DNA of 64,000 bases from [Pseudopropionibacterium] massiliense (GCF_900607225.1 NZ_LR027842.1:2582284-2646283); one strand, 5' to 3'. Shown: positions 17,766 through 28,264, numbered from the stretch's first letter. The notes: generated from the letters alone by a model not told the origin. Numbers and translations: made by a program.

Positions 17766-17998
17766 GAAGCCGGTTGAATCGACGCGTGAGCGCCAGCGAA
17801 CGGCTGACTCGAAACCACCCCACACCCAGCAACCCAGAACCCGACCCCAGTCCCCAACCACGCGCAAGAGGTTTCGACACGGGCCGCTCCTTCGTCGCAG
17901 CCCGGCTCAACCAACTTCAGACAGGGCAAAGCTGGTTGAGCCAGCACGTGAGCGCCAGCGAACGGCTGAGTCGAAACCACCCGGCAGCCGAAAAGCCG
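17766..17998. repeat. Dispersed palindromic repeat, one full plus one half unit
   Basis: The full unit 17766-17920 has the left arm GGTTGAATCGACGCGTGAGC...CTCGAAACCACCC and the right arm GGTTTCGACACGGG...GGCTCAACCAACTTC. A left half unit follows at 17930-17998. Together they occupy most of the 17708-18243 gap, which has no supported gene apart from a possible 45-codon remnant on the minus strand (18103-18240). Confidence 0.75.
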
Positions 17999-18243
17999 AC
18001 TTGATCACAAGTCCCCGAAAACACACGCTTCGGAGTGCTACACGTTTCGTGGATCCAACTGAACTTGGACCTGCGGACCAACGCTCCAACCAAACCGAGG
18101 TGTTACTTGGATCCCGTTCCGCCGGGCCCTAGCAAAGACGCCGGGGCGGCACGCAGTATCGCGTGATCCATCGCTTCCCAGGCGTCCCGGAGGTAGCGAT
18201 GTGTCTTCTTCGTGTCTTCTTCGGGTTCTCCAGGACGGGGTTT

Positions 18244-20172
18244 CTAGCTTTTGGAACTCCAGGGAAGCCCGGCCAGGTCCCGGATGGCCTCGCTGAGTTC
18301 GACCGGATCCATCCCGGAACGTTCACCGGTGATCCCGACCATCTGCAAACGCACCGGATCGGCTGGCGGCTCACCGCCACGGGACCAGAAAGCAGTGCTG
18401 ATGCGTAGATCCAGGTAACCGCCCTTCAGCTCCCGACGGAATCCATCCACGCTTTCCCTGTCGTCGTAGTGGGCTTTCCAGCCGCGCACCTCGAGCCCGC
18501 GCAGGGCCTCACCCCGGACGTGATTCCCGGAGAACTCCGGAACCTCCGCGTAGGTGTGCCGACCAATCTGTTCCACCAGCGGGGTCATGTGGTAATCGAT
18601 GAAAAGGGACACCCACTCGTCCGACATCTCCAGGGGATGCGCCAGACCGATGACCGCCCCCGCCGGCAGGACGACCGGTTTCTCACGGACATCGAGCAGG
18701 CCCAAATCATCGCCGACACGGAACAGCACTGCTCGTTCATCAACATCGCGGGCGGCCCAGATCAGGTCCTGCGCCACCAACCGCATCACGGGATGCTCCA
18801 GATAGATGACGCGGAACTCGTCCTGGCTCCAACACCGACGGGTACTCATCGCGACTTCCAACCTGGCTTCCTGGGAACGAATCACGGCAGCGAGTTGTTT
18901 CTTGAACTCCCGGAATTTCATGACGGCTTCCCCGGCCGCCACGGGGTCGTCCTTGACACCCGGTCTGGGTAGAGTCCTCATGGGTTTCCCATCAGCCGTC
19001 GATACCAAGGGGGTCAGTTCGAGATTCAACCGCACCTCGAACTGACGCGGACCGAAATCGAGCCACAAACGACCGTTCTCGTCGAGACCCAGGTCCGGTA
19101 TGGCCTGTTCGGCCAGCTGCTCCACACCGATTCCCCGTTCCCCTGCCAGCCGTTCCAGAACGGTTCGGGCCCGCCCTCCCAGTTCACCACTCCGAGGATG
19201 TTCGGCTATCTCCACCAAACCCAGGATCGCACTCCTGCTTCGCATCCTGGCCAGGACCTCCATTCCCTCGAGTGCACGACCCCAACGGGAACGTTGCCAC
19301 GATTGCTTGACGAGGACGGTCACCAGACGGGCGTTGACCTCCCCGCCCATGCTCTGCCGGGCCAGAACCCACTCGCATCCCCTGGCCTCACAGGCCCGCC
19401 ACTGCCACATCAGATCCGCCAAAAAGGCAGCGAGACTGGCCCGGGTGAAACACCTGGCAGTGTTCCCGTGCTCGTCAACCATCAGGTTTCTCACCACTTC
19501 CCCGACCTGCTCGACGGGAACGACCCGTCCGGTGTCGGCCAGTACCAGACGCGGTGCCCGGATCGGATTGAACCATTTCGGGATGCCCGGTGAATCGTCA
19601 TCCGCGCAGATGGGCAGCTCGATTCCTGCCGCATCAACACCCGGTCCCGGGGCCAGCAACCAGTCGACGCGGGCGTCAGCGTTGCGGAGCGCCTCGACGC
19701 AGCCGGGATACCGCCAGGCAAGGATCTGGAACAGGTCCGCGGCACGCTGCCCACGCCGGGGATTCAATCCCAGAAGGGATTCGAGGGAATCCAGCGGCCA
19801 GCGCGAAGCGCTGGTGAGGAACATCATGTAGGCCTGAGGGTTGTCGAGATGCCTCAACAGTGCGTCCCGGGATGCGCGGCTGCCGAGGCTCGTGATCAAC
19901 CGGGCAGCTGCCGACGATCTCGTTCGATGGGTGAACTCCGATTCGAGCTGGGGCAGTGCTCCGTCGCCGTGCCAGGCCACGAGACACGCCAGGGCGGCAC
20001 CACGGCTCGGAGCCGCATCCAGCAGCGACTGGTCGAGTTCTCGGGGTGCATTGGTGCGGCGGAACGAGACCCCGAGCCGTTTCTCCACCTTCGGGACCCC
20101 GGAGAGCATCCGGGTCACCCCGGGCACGGGAATCGGGGTACCGTCGGGTCGGGCATCGAGTCTGGCCATACC
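18244..20172 (-). CDS. DUF4132 domain protein
   Basis: A 642-residue protein if started at ATG 20172; a GTG at 20334 is in frame but its added 54 residues look non-coding. The N-terminal two thirds are helical, HEAT-like repeats (many Leu/Ala/Arg helices). The C-terminal third is DUF4132, starting near DDPVAAGEAVMKFREFKKQL with the conserved segments WSQDEFRVIYLEHPVMRLVAQDLIWA and GLAHPLEMSD. DUF4132 proteins often sit beside WGR/MolR-type proteins, but none is here. The protein is shorter than many relatives, so N-terminal truncation is possible. Function unknown. Confidence 0.75.
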   Translation of the reverse strand, partial: GMARLDARPDGTPIPVPGVTRMLSGVPKVEKRLGVSFRRTNAPRELDQSLLDAAPSRGAALACLVAWHGDGALPQLESEFTHRTRSSAAARLITSLGSRASRDALLRHLDNPQAYMMFLTSASRWPLDSLESLLGLNPRRGQRAADLFQILAWRYPGCVEALRNADARVDWLLAPGPGVDAAGIELPICADDDSPGIPKWFNPIRAPRLVLADTGRVVPVEQVGEVVRNLMVDEHGNTARCFTRASLAAFLADLMWQWRACEARGCEWVLARQSMGGEVNARLVTVLVKQSWQRSRWGRALEGMEVLARMRSRSAILGLVEIAEHPRSGELGGRARTVLERLAGERGIGVEQLAEQAIPDLGLDENGRLWLDFGPRQFEVRLNLELTPLVSTADGKPMRTLPRPGVKDDPVAAGEAVMKFREFKKQLAAVIRSQEARLEVAMSTRRCWSQDEFRVIYLEHPVMRLVAQDLIWAARDVDERAVLFRVGDDLGLLDVREKPVVLPAGAVIGLAHPLEMSDEWVSLFIDYHMTPLVEQIGRHTYAEVPEFSGNHVRGEALRGLEVRGWKAHYDDRESVDGFRRELKGGYLDLRISTAFWSRGGEPPADPVRLQMVGITGERSGMDPVELSEAIRDLAGLPWSSKS

Positions 20173-20424
20173 AGCAAGAATAGGAATGACCGCCGACAGA
20201 GCCGGGTCAAGAGGTTCCTGACGCCTTCCACGACAATTGTCGCCATGGAACGTAGGCTCGGTATCACGGGCCACGGGACCCGGAATACCGAGGGACGGTA
20301 TGGCTGACGCATCGGGAAATCCCTGTGGGGCCACCCCGACAGTGATGAGGCCAGCCAGCTGGCTTCCCGCTCCCCCGGCACCACCAATAGCGTCGGGACA
20401 TCACGTTTCCTTGAAAGGTAATTC

Positions 20425-22107
20425 ATGTCCCGACGTCTCCTCACGTGGTTCCCGGCACTGGCGGCGGCGCTCGCCGTCATAGCAGCGGTCTCGTTGTTTC
20501 TCATGCCGGCCCCGAAACCGGTCGACTCCGATCCGGCGGGCTTCTCCGCGGATCGTGCCAAGCAACTGATCGACACCTTCGCCGACGAACCCCACAGCGT
20601 CCTGCACACCGAGGCGCACGCCAGGGCCCGGGACGAGATCGTCGCCATGTTCCGGGATCTCGGCTACCAGCCGGAGATCCATTCCGACCCGATGCCGTTG
20701 CCCGAGGAGGGAATCCTCCACCAGTACAGCCAGGACAGCATCGATGCCCTGTCACGGCTCAGCACGGAGAACATCGTGGTCAGGATTCCGGGCAGATCCG
20801 ACGGCACCATGATGCTCACCGCCCACTACGACTCCGCCGCCACCTTCACGAAGAACGCGAACGGCACCCTTGACCTGGAACCCGGGGTGTCCTCCGGGGC
20901 CGCGGACGACGGCTACGGGGTCGCGACCATCCTCGAGACCTTGCGGGCGATCAAGGCGGACGGCAGGGCCCCGGAACGCAGTCTCCTGGTCGTCATCACC
21001 GACGCCGAGGAACTCTATCTGCTGGGGGCCATGAACGAGATGCTCCACCACCGCACCGACTACGACAACGTCGACCTGATCGTCAACATCGAGGCACGTG
21101 GCACCAGCGGCCCGGCGGTCATGTTCGAGACCAGCGACACGAACGCTGCGGTCACGGAGTTCTTCCTGAAAACCACACCACGTCACTTCGCCACCTCCTT
21201 GATGCCCGCCGTCTACCGGATGATGCCGAATGGCACCGACCTGTCGATCTACCTGAAAGAGGGCTTCACGGGTCTCAATTTCGCATCCATCGGGAATTCC
21301 GAGAATTACCACACCGCCAGTGATTCGCCCGCGTACTCGGATCTGACCTCGCTGCAACACTACGGGGATCAGGTCCTGGGACTGACCCGTGCCTGGAGCT
21401 TCGACCAGGACACCCCGCAACTCACCGATGGTCAGGACCGGGTTTTCTTCCCCGTCTTCAGCGGGTTCACCGTCCACTACCCGGCGACGGCTGGCGTAAT
21501 TCTCGGCGTGGTGGCGATCGCACTGGCGGCCGCCGCAACGGTTCGGCAGGCCAGAAAGGTGCGATGGTCCCGGGTGGCCGGCACCGTCTGGGGTTTGGCA
21601 TGGCGCGTCGCCGTCTCCGCCGGAGCCGCCTTCCTGGTCCAGTTCGGCGCAAACAGCTTCGGACTGTTCACTTCCTTTGAGGGCAACACGTGGGTCTATC
21701 GAACCGTGCTGTACCTGGTGCCGACGCTGCTGGCCACTGCGTTGATCACGCGTTTCCTGCTCAAGCGGCGACGCGGCGGCCTCAGTCGAGAGGCCTCGAT
21801 GGCGACGTTGCTGATGTTCGCCGTCTCCTCTGTGCTGTTCATGATCCTGTTGCCCGGGGCCGCCTATCCGTTCGTACTGACCACGGTCGCCCTTGCCCTG
21901 ACCGGCCTGGTACCGGCATCCCTCAGGCCCATCGCAGCGGCGATGGCATGTTTCGCGGTCGCGGTGCTGTTCACCCCGATCTCCTGGATGGTGGCGGAGG
22001 CCCTGACGGCAAGCTTCGTGGCGGTCCCGATCGTTCTCACCGCCTCTGCCGTCGCACCGCTGGTCCTGAACCTCCTGCCGCCCTCGGCCACACCCGCACA
22101 CGCATGA
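20425..22107 (+). CDS. Membrane M28-family zinc aminopeptidase
   Basis: A 560-residue protein. An N-terminal anchor (5-27) is followed by an extracytoplasmic M28 peptidase domain (about 40-340) and seven or eight C-terminal membrane helices (350-555). The zinc and active-site residues are all visible: TAHYDS, GAADDGYG, TDAEE, NIEARG and NYHTASD. This layout (M28 plus membrane C-terminus) matches the Fxna/ERMP1-like and actinobacterial M28 membrane peptidases. GAAAGG lies 8 nt before the ATG. It is divergent from the DUF4132 gene. Confidence 0.9.
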   Translation: MSRRLLTWFPALAAALAVIAAVSLFLMPAPKPVDSDPAGFSADRAKQLIDTFADEPHSVLHTEAHARARDEIVAMFRDLGYQPEIHSDPMPLPEEGILHQYSQDSIDALSRLSTENIVVRIPGRSDGTMMLTAHYDSAATFTKNANGTLDLEPGVSSGAADDGYGVATILETLRAIKADGRAPERSLLVVITDAEELYLLGAMNEMLHHRTDYDNVDLIVNIEARGTSGPAVMFETSDTNAAVTEFFLKTTPRHFATSLMPAVYRMMPNGTDLSIYLKEGFTGLNFASIGNSENYHTASDSPAYSDLTSLQHYGDQVLGLTRAWSFDQDTPQLTDGQDRVFFPVFSGFTVHYPATAGVILGVVAIALAAAATVRQARKVRWSRVAGTVWGLAWRVAVSAGAAFLVQFGANSFGLFTSFEGNTWVYRTVLYLVPTLLATALITRFLLKRRRGGLSREASMATLLMFAVSSVLFMILLPGAAYPFVLTTVALALTGLVPASLRPIAAAMACFAVAVLFTPISWMVAEALTASFVAVPIVLTASAVAPLVLNLLPPSATPAHA

Positions 22108-22257
22108 GAACACCCTCTGGCCGGGTTTCCCAACACAACGGGAGACCCGGCCGGGCGCCCCGGGTTTGTTGCCAGAACCATCTGGACATCGGCAGAATCG
22201 ATACGGGGAGAGCCCCTGATGGCCTCCATGGGATACGAACACCGAACAGGAACAGTG

Positions 22258-23160
22258 ATGACTTGGCGCGACGAGGCCCGGCAATGGCTGCGCAGGTTGT
22301 TCGCCACTTCCCGACGCTTCGAGGTCGAGGTGGTCCGGGAGCGAAGCTGGGGATCGGTCTGGACGGTCACCACAGACGCGGGTCGCCACTGGCTCAAGGC
22401 TGCTCACCCCGCGTTACAAGGCGAAGCAGCGTTGCGGCGGGTGTTGGAGCGCTACGCCGGTAAGCATGTGGTACCAATGACAGCGGTCCATCCCGGGACC
22501 GGTTGGATCGTCACCAAGGATCAGGGGGCGACGTTGGCCGCAGGGGAAAAGACGAAGAATTCCCGGCACCTTGCGGAACTGGCCGTCACTGCGGGACGGA
22601 TTCAGCAAGCGGTACCCGTCGAGGAACTGGCGGCACTGTCCTTGGCGCTGCACCGGCCTGAGGACGCCGTCACCAATCTCGATCATGTCCTGGCCTGGTT
22701 CGCCCGCCTGCCCGCAGATCACCCGACCCATATCGACACCGCAACCCGCATGGAGGCGCTGCATGCGATGGAAGTTCAGGTGCGTCGCTGGTCGTCGGTG
22801 GATCCGGGCCTGGGCCTTGCCATCGACCACAATGACCTCCATCTCGGTAACGCCTTCCCCGGTCCGGTGATCTCCGACTGGGGCGACGCGGTCATCAGCC
22901 ATCCGTTCTGCACGATGCGGACGGTCTCCCTCATCGCAACGAGTACCGGTGCAGATACTCGGTTCATCGAGGACTCCTACCTGAGGTTGTGGGGAACCCC
23001 GACGGATCTGCGGGAAGCACTCCACGTGGCGACCCGACTCGCCGTGTGTCAGCGTCTGCGGATGTGGTGCCTGTTCGACGATCCTGACCTGGTGGCCGAG
23101 TACGGCTCCTACATCACCGCGCTGATCCACGAGATCGGCAGACAGCCCACCATTCCTTGA
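22258..23160 (+). CDS. Aminoglycoside phosphotransferase-like kinase
   Basis: A 300-residue APH/choline-kinase fold. Catalytic loop IDHNDLHLGNAF carries the Brenner motif (H-N-D....N) and is followed by the metal-binding DWGDA. The nucleotide lobe is short (GSVWTVTTDAGRHWLKA). The ATG at 22258 is preferred (AGGAA 7 nt upstream); an in-frame ATG at 22219 is possible. The substrate is not evident; the family includes many small-molecule and sugar kinases, so resistance should not be assumed. It converges on purL with a 6-bp gap. Confidence 0.78.
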   Translation: MTWRDEARQWLRRLFATSRRFEVEVVRERSWGSVWTVTTDAGRHWLKAAHPALQGEAALRRVLERYAGKHVVPMTAVHPGTGWIVTKDQGATLAAGEKTKNSRHLAELAVTAGRIQQAVPVEELAALSLALHRPEDAVTNLDHVLAWFARLPADHPTHIDTATRMEALHAMEVQVRRWSSVDPGLGLAIDHNDLHLGNAFPGPVISDWGDAVISHPFCTMRTVSLIATSTGADTRFIEDSYLRLWGTPTDLREALHVATRLAVCQRLRMWCLFDDPDLVAEYGSYITALIHEIGRQPTIP

Positions 23161-23166
23161 AATGAA

Positions 23167-25425
23167 TCAGTTCCGCATGGCCTCCGGGATCGGTCGCGAC
23201 CAGATGTCGTGGAGCTCCGCCAGCGGGATGTTCAGCAGACCCACGACATTGGCGTCCAGTTGCTCGATGACCTCACCGAGTCTGGTCAGCGGCACGAGGT
23301 TCTCCCGACACAGCGATTCCACCCGCTCCACCGACGACTCCGGCATGGTCACCAGCGCCCGGGCGGCGGATTCGCTGAACAGCTGAACCGTCGGATCCTC
23401 GCCCGGCAGCGTGATGGTGAACCCGAAACCGCCCTGCAACGCGGACTCCACCAGGCTCACCGCGAGACCACCCTCGCTGACGTCGTGGGCGGAACGCATG
23501 AGACGCTCCACGGCCGCGTCGCGGATCACCCTGGCCAACCCGGCCTCGGCCCGCAGGTCGACGCGCGGCGGCACACCCCCCAGGTGCCCGTCGTGGACGG
23601 CATCCGCCCAGATCGAACCCGACAGCTCCTCCCGGGCCGAACCCAGCAGCCAGATCCCGTCACCGGCCTTCGCGAAACCCGAGCGCAGTCGTTTCGTGAC
23701 GTCGTCGATCACGCCCAGCACACCGACGGTCGGGGTGGGCAGGATCGGGGTTCCACCGGTCTGGTTGTACAGGGAGACGTTGCCACCCGTGACCGGGATG
23801 CCGAGTTCCTTGCAGGCGTCCACCAGTCCGAGGATTGCCTCGACGAAACTCCACATCACCTCTGGATCCTCAGGGGAACCGAAGTTCAGGCAGTCGGTGA
23901 CCGCCACCGGTTCCGCCCCCGTCACCGCGACGTTGCGGTACGCCTCGGTCAGCGACTGCTGCGCCCCGACGTACGGATTGAGGTAGGTGAAACGCGAGTT
24001 CGCGTCGAGCGCCAGCGCGATGCCCAATCCCGTTTCCTCGTCGATCCGCAGCATCCCTGCGTCCTGGGGCTGGGCAAGGACGGAGTTGCCGCGTACGTAA
24101 CGGTCGTACTGGTTGGTGACCCACGATTTGTCGGCGATGTTGCCGTGCGCCATCACTTTCAACCACGCGGCGCGCACCCCCTCGGGAGAGTTGTCGCGCG
24201 GCAGGTTCTCCGCGACATCCGCGTTGACCCGGTCCAGCCACTCCGGACGCCGGTAGGAGCGATGATAGGTGGGGCCCTCGTGGGCGACGGTTCCGGGGTC
24301 CACGTCGACGATGCAGTGACCGTGCCAGTGGATGATGAGCCGTTCGCCGTCGGTGACCTCGCCGACGACCGTGGCCGTCACGTCCCACTTCCGGCAGATC
24401 TCCATGAAACGTTCCACGTTCCTGGGTTCCACCACCGCCATCATGCGTTCCTGCGACTCGCTCATCAGGATCTCCTCGGGAGCGAGGTTCGGGTCACGCA
24501 ACGGCACGAGGTCGAGGTTGATGGACATGCCGCTGTTGCCGGCGGAGGCCAGCTCCGATGTGGCGCAGGAGATTCCCGCCGCCCCGAAGTCCTGGATTCC
24601 GACGATGACACCGGCCTTGAACAATTCGAGGGTGCACTCGATGAGGAGCTTCTCCATGAACGGGTCGCCGACCTGCACGCTGGGGCGTTTCGCAGGACCG
24701 GTCTCGTCGAAGGTCTCGGAGGCGAGAATGGATGCCCCACCGATGCCGTCCCCGCCGGTGGCGGCACCGAAGAGGATCACCTTGTTTCCCACCCCGGAGG
24801 CGTGGGCCCGGTGCAGGTCCTCGTGCCGCAGCACCCCGACGCACAGCGCGTTGACGAGGGGATTGCCGAGGTAGGTCCTGTGGAACTGCACCTCGCCGCC
24901 GATGTTCGGCAACCCCAGGCAGTTGCCGTAGCCGCCGACCCCCGCGACGACACCGGGCAGGACACGGCGGGTGTCGGCCTCGTCGAGCGGTCCGAAACGC
25001 AGCGAATCCATCACGCCGATGGGCCGGGCCCCCATCGCGAGGATGTCGCGGACGATGCCTCCGACACCGGTGGCCGCACCCTGGTAGGGCTCGACGAAGC
25101 TCGGATGGTTGTGGGACTCCGCCTTGAACGTGACGGCGTAGCCCTGCCCGATGTCGACGACACCGGCGTTCTCGCCGATGCCCGCCAGGAGCGGGCCGCG
25201 CGGGGTGTCCTGGCTGAGTTCGCCGAACTTCTTCAGGTGCACCTTCGAGGACTTGTAGGAGCAGTGCTCCGACCACATCACCGAGTACATCGCCAGCTCG
25301 GCGCTGGTGGGGCGGCGGCCGAGGATCTCCCTGATACGTGCGTACTCGTCGTCCTTCACGCCGAGCGCCGCGTACGGCTGCTCCAGGTCGGGGGTTTCCA
25401 ATGCATGAGCCACGGTGTCTGCCAC
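23167..25425 (-). CDS. purL: Phosphoribosylformylglycinamidine synthase subunit PurL
   Basis: A 752-residue small-type PurL (fourth step of purine synthesis, FGAR to FGAM), which works with separate PurS and PurQ subunits not encoded here. Key segments are the N-terminal [15 protein letters not shown], the ATP site with [26 protein letters not shown], and [21 protein letters not shown]. The GTG at 25425 is favoured: TAGATT lies 7 nt upstream, typical of a leaderless transcript, whereas the frame upstream lacks family similarity. It is divergent from the PfkB kinase. Confidence 0.93.
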   Translation of the reverse strand: MADTVAHALETPDLEQPYAALGVKDDEYARIREILGRRPTSAELAMYSVMWSEHCSYKSSKVHLKKFGELSQDTPRGPLLAGIGENAGVVDIGQGYAVTFKAESHNHPSFVEPYQGAATGVGGIVRDILAMGARPIGVMDSLRFGPLDEADTRRVLPGVVAGVGGYGNCLGLPNIGGEVQFHRTYLGNPLVNALCVGVLRHEDLHRAHASGVGNKVILFGAATGGDGIGGASILASETFDETGPAKRPSVQVGDPFMEKLLIECTLELFKAGVIVGIQDFGAAGISCATSELASAGNSGMSINLDLVPLRDPNLAPEEILMSESQERMMAVVEPRNVERFMEICRKWDVTATVVGEVTDGERLIIHWHGHCIVDVDPGTVAHEGPTYHRSYRRPEWLDRVNADVAENLPRDNSPEGVRAAWLKVMAHGNIADKSWVTNQYDRYVRGNSVLAQPQDAGMLRIDEETGLGIALALDANSRFTYLNPYVGAQQSLTEAYRNVAVTGAEPVAVTDCLNFGSPEDPEVMWSFVEAILGLVDACKELGIPVTGGNVSLYNQTGGTPILPTPTVGVLGVIDDVTKRLRSGFAKAGDGIWLLGSAREELSGSIWADAVHDGHLGGVPPRVDLRAEAGLARVIRDAAVERLMRSAHDVSEGGLAVSLVESALQGGFGFTITLPGEDPTVQLFSESAARALVTMPESSVERVESLCRENLVPLTRLGEVIEQLDANVVGLLNIPLAELHDIWSRPIPEAMRN

Positions 25426-25592
25426 GGGATCAAATCTATCTGTTGAAACCTCGATTTCGAGGGATGCCCCAGCCGCGGTCCCCAAGATGATCGATCGGCG
25501 TTGACCGGCGACTCGACTGCCCCGGTCCGCTGCCCTATGGTTGTGCCGGACGCCGCCTCGAAGTCGAGCCGCCGGAAGGAGCCATCCAGGAC

Positions 25593-26729
25593 ATGACCCA
25601 GCCAACCCATTCCGAGGAGTTCTGCGAACGCTGCTGGAGCTTCGATCCGCTGGCGGCCACCCGCGGCGACGACGACCCGCCGCTCGACGTCATCACCTCG
25701 GGAACCATCTTCTTCGACATCATCTTCGCGGGGCTGCCGCGCATTCCCGAACCGGGCGAGGAATTGTGGAGCACGGGGCTCGGTTCCTGCCCGGGGGGCA
25801 TCGCGAACCTGGCGACGGCGCTGGCCCGGCTCGGGTTGCGCACGGGCCTGGTCGCGGGTTTCGGTGACGACGCCTACGCGGACTGGATCTGGGAGACCCT
25901 CCTGGAGCAGGAGCACATCAACCTGACCACCTCGCCCCGCTACGACGACTTCCACACATCGCTGACGGTGGCCGTCACCGTCGAGGGGGATCGAGCGATG
26001 GTCACCCACGGCCACGAATTGCCGGAGTCGTTGTCCTCCCACATCCTCGAAGCACCGGCGTCGCGCACCGCGGTGGTCGATCTCGGCGGTGAGACCGACT
26101 GGTGGGACGAGTTGAGGTCCCGCGGCACCGTCCTGTTCGCCGACATCGGTTTCGACACCTCCGGTCGCTGGGATCCGGCGGACCTACGGCCGCTGCGGCA
26201 CTGCCGGGCCTTCACCCCCAACGCCGTGGAGGCCATGGCCTACACCCGGACGGACTCCCCCAACCTGGCGGTGCGCAAACTCGCCGAACGCGTTCCCCTC
26301 GCCGTGGTGACCGACGGGATCGGCGGGACATACGCCATCGACCAGGACACGGGTGAGGAGGAGTGGTGCCCCGCTGTGACGGCGTCGGTCACCGACGCGA
26401 CGGGAGCCGGGGACGTGTTCGCCTCCGGCCTGGTGCTGGGGTGTCTGGCGGGCTGGCCGCTGGAGCAGCGCCTGAAGTTCGCCTCCCTGACGGCCTCCCT
26501 GGCGGTGCAGCAGTTCGGTGGTTCCCTGGCGGCCCCCGGGTGGGGTGACATCGCGGACTGGTGGCGCTGCCTGCGACGCAGGGCCACCGGCGGGGATTTG
26601 AAAGCCGCGCACATCAGCCGCGACTACGGTTTCCTCGAAGACCTCATCCCTCGCCACCAGGTGCACAGCGTCCGGCGCGCGGAGGCGACCTTCGCCAGCC
26701 ACTCGGACCTGCCCGACAAACGGAAATGA
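25593..26729 (+). CDS. PfkB-family carbohydrate kinase
   Basis: A 378-residue ribokinase-like sugar kinase. The N-terminal half has the substrate-binding [15 protein letters not shown] and [14 protein letters not shown]; the catalytic PfkB-2 motif is [16 protein letters not shown] (Asp is the base). About 35 residues precede the ribokinase fold and contain CERC, and a 45-residue C-terminal tail is unusual. AGGAC lies just before the ATG. Which sugar or nucleoside it phosphorylates is not visible. It is alone between divergent purL and a tRNA gene. Confidence 0.88.
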   Translation: MTQPTHSEEFCERCWSFDPLAATRGDDDPPLDVITSGTIFFDIIFAGLPRIPEPGEELWSTGLGSCPGGIANLATALARLGLRTGLVAGFGDDAYADWIWETLLEQEHINLTTSPRYDDFHTSLTVAVTVEGDRAMVTHGHELPESLSSHILEAPASRTAVVDLGGETDWWDELRSRGTVLFADIGFDTSGRWDPADLRPLRHCRAFTPNAVEAMAYTRTDSPNLAVRKLAERVPLAVVTDGIGGTYAIDQDTGEEEWCPAVTASVTDATGAGDVFASGLVLGCLAGWPLEQRLKFASLTASLAVQQFGGSLAAPGWGDIADWWRCLRRRATGGDLKAAHISRDYGFLEDLIPRHQVHSVRRAEATFASHSDLPDKRK

Positions 26730-26741
26730 CGCGGGCACCAC

Positions 26742-26818
26742 TGGCACCCCCGACGGGACTCGAACCCGCACTGGAGCGGGTTTAAGCCGCTTGCCTCTGC
26801 CGATTGGGCTACGGGGGC
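26742..26818 (-). tRNA. Class I tRNA with anticodon UAA (annotated as tRNA-Leu, atypical)
   Basis: A 77-nt cloverleaf including an encoded CCA. Acceptor GCCCCCG/CGGGGGT (G1-U72 wobble), D arm GCC...GGC with CAATCGG loop, anticodon stem AGCGG/CCGCT around loop CTTAAAC (anticodon UAA), 5-nt variable loop CCAGT, T arm GCGGG-TTCGAGT-CCCGT. A UAA anticodon reads UUA (Leu), but leucine tRNAs have a long variable arm and discriminator A73; this one has a short variable loop and G73. The identity of the amino acid is therefore open. It lies just downstream of the PfkB gene and 4 bp from the ppx stop. Confidence 0.85.
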
Positions 26819-26822
26819 TGGG

Positions 26823-27731
26823 TCAGGCCAGCAACTCCAAGGCTATTGCGTCGAGGATGTCCGTTTCGCTGATACGAATTTTTTCCTCCGGAATCCGGGA
26901 GATCGTCTCGTCGAGGATCAAAGCCCCCGCCCCGATCACTCCGGCACGAAGCGGTTGCATGCAGGGTTCCTGCTCTATGAGACCCACCGGGGTGGTCAAC
27001 CAGTGCTCCGTCACCGCGTCGACATCGCCGCGCCCCACCACCAGGCCGTGCACCGCCTCGCGGGAGTAGCTCTCCAAACCGAGCACCCGGGCACCGACGC
27101 TGGTGACGGTGCCCGCCACCCCGACCGCGTCGGCAACGGCTGCGAAGTCGATTCCGGAACCGTCCAACAGGTCATCGACGAACTCCCGGGCGTTTGTCCG
27201 TTCCCCCGGGGTCGGGGGATCGGTGTGCAGGAAACGCTCCCGGAGCCGCACCGCACCGACGTTGAGGGAGACCGAGTGCAGGATCGTCCCCGCAGCATCC
27301 ACGAGCACCAGTTCCGTGGATCCGCCGCCGATGTCGACGACCAGGGTCGGCGAGGCCACATCCAAAGCGCAGAGCGCACCCACGCTCGACAGCCGCGCCT
27401 CCTCCCGGCCCGTGATCACGTCCACGTCCACGCCCAGTCGTTCGCGCACCCCGTCGACGAGCAGCTGCCGGTTGGAGACGTCGCGCGCCGCGGAGGTCGC
27501 GACGAAACGCACTTTCTCCGCCCCGTGGTGACGAATGATCCGGGCGAACTCCTCACACACCGCGAAGGTCCGGACCAGCGCCTCGGGATGGAACTCACCG
27601 GTGGCGTCGACCCCCTGCCCGAGCCGCGCCAGCCGTACCTCACGTGCCAGCTCGACGGGGGCTGCGCGGCTGCCCGAGAGCACGAGCAGGCGAATGGAGT
27701 TGGTCCCGCAGTCGATGGCGGCCACCCTCAT
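26823..27731 (-). CDS. ppx: Ppx/GppA exopolyphosphatase
   Basis: A 302-residue acetate-kinase/Hsp70-fold phosphatase that removes phosphate from polyphosphate or pppGpp. Motifs: phosphate-1 AAIDCGTNSIRLLV, VATSAARDVSN, ITGREEA, and phosphate-2 VDIGGGSTEL. It is the short actinobacterial form, without the C-terminal HD domain. The ATG at 27731 overlaps the DUF501 stop by 4 nt, so it is co-translated in the eno-ftsB-DUF501-ppx unit, an arrangement common in actinobacteria. Confidence 0.92.
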   Translation of the reverse strand: MRVAAIDCGTNSIRLLVLSGSRAAPVELAREVRLARLGQGVDATGEFHPEALVRTFAVCEEFARIIRHHGAEKVRFVATSAARDVSNRQLLVDGVRERLGVDVDVITGREEARLSSVGALCALDVASPTLVVDIGGGSTELVLVDAAGTILHSVSLNVGAVRLRERFLHTDPPTPGERTNAREFVDDLLDGSGIDFAAVADAVGVAGTVTSVGARVLGLESYSREAVHGLVVGRGDVDAVTEHWLTTPVGLIEQEPCMQPLRAGVIGAGALILDETISRIPEEKIRISETDILDAIALELLA

Positions 27732-28258
27732 GCCGGCTCCTCGCAGCAGTTCTCGCCGATCCGTTCCCGGACCAGGGCCAGGGCCTCGTCGCCGAGGGGG
27801 TTCACCCCCGGGCCCACGGCCAGCGCGTGCCCCACGAGCACGTGGAGGCATTTCACCCGGGTCGGCATGCCGCCAGCCGAGATGCCCTCGATCTCCGGCA
27901 CGACGCCGAGGGCGGCGCGGTCGGTGAGATAGGCCTCGTGGGCGGCCCGGTACCGTGCAGCGAGGTCGTCGTCCTCGCGGAGTCGCCGAGTCATCTCCGC
28001 CATCAGCCCGGAGGCCTCCAGAGACGAGCAGGCCGCGACGTAGCGCGGATTGGTCAGGTAGTAGACGGTCGGGAAGGGGGTGCCGTTGTCGAGCCTGGGA
28101 AGGGTTGTGATGACCCCGGGCCGTCCGCAGGGGCAGCGCCACGCCACCGCGGCCACCCCCCGCGGGGTCCGCCCCAGCTGCGCCTCGATCACCTCGAGGT
28201 CAGCGGCGGTGGGGACTTCCCCCGCCGGTCTGGGAGCCTGTCCGATCTCGGTGTTCAA
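27728..28258 (-). CDS. DUF501 family protein
   Basis: A 176-residue protein of DUF501, found in the actinobacterial eno-ftsB-DUF501-ppx cluster. Conserved segments are VAWRCPCGRPGVITTLPRL, FPTVYYLTNPR and the C-terminal AGGMPTRVKCLHVLVGHALA, with Cys and His that may bind a metal. The biochemical role is unknown. Its stop overlaps the ppx start, and 6 bp separate it from ftsB. Confidence 0.88.
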   Translation of the reverse strand: MNTEIGQAPRPAGEVPTAADLEVIEAQLGRTPRGVAAVAWRCPCGRPGVITTLPRLDNGTPFPTVYYLTNPRYVAACSSLEASGLMAEMTRRLREDDDLAARYRAAHEAYLTDRAALGVVPEIEGISAGGMPTRVKCLHVLVGHALAVGPGVNPLGDEALALVRERIGENCCEEPA

Positions 28259-28264
28259 AGATCT

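Noticed and set aside
17708-18243. CRISPR-like array from repeated segments
   Set aside because: The repeats are inverted two-armed units of unequal spacing, without uniform direct repeats or spacers, and no cas genes are present.
22258-23160. Antibiotic resistance gene (aminoglycoside phosphotransferase)
   Set aside because: Only the generic kinase motifs are present; the fold covers many non-resistance kinases, so resistance cannot be claimed.
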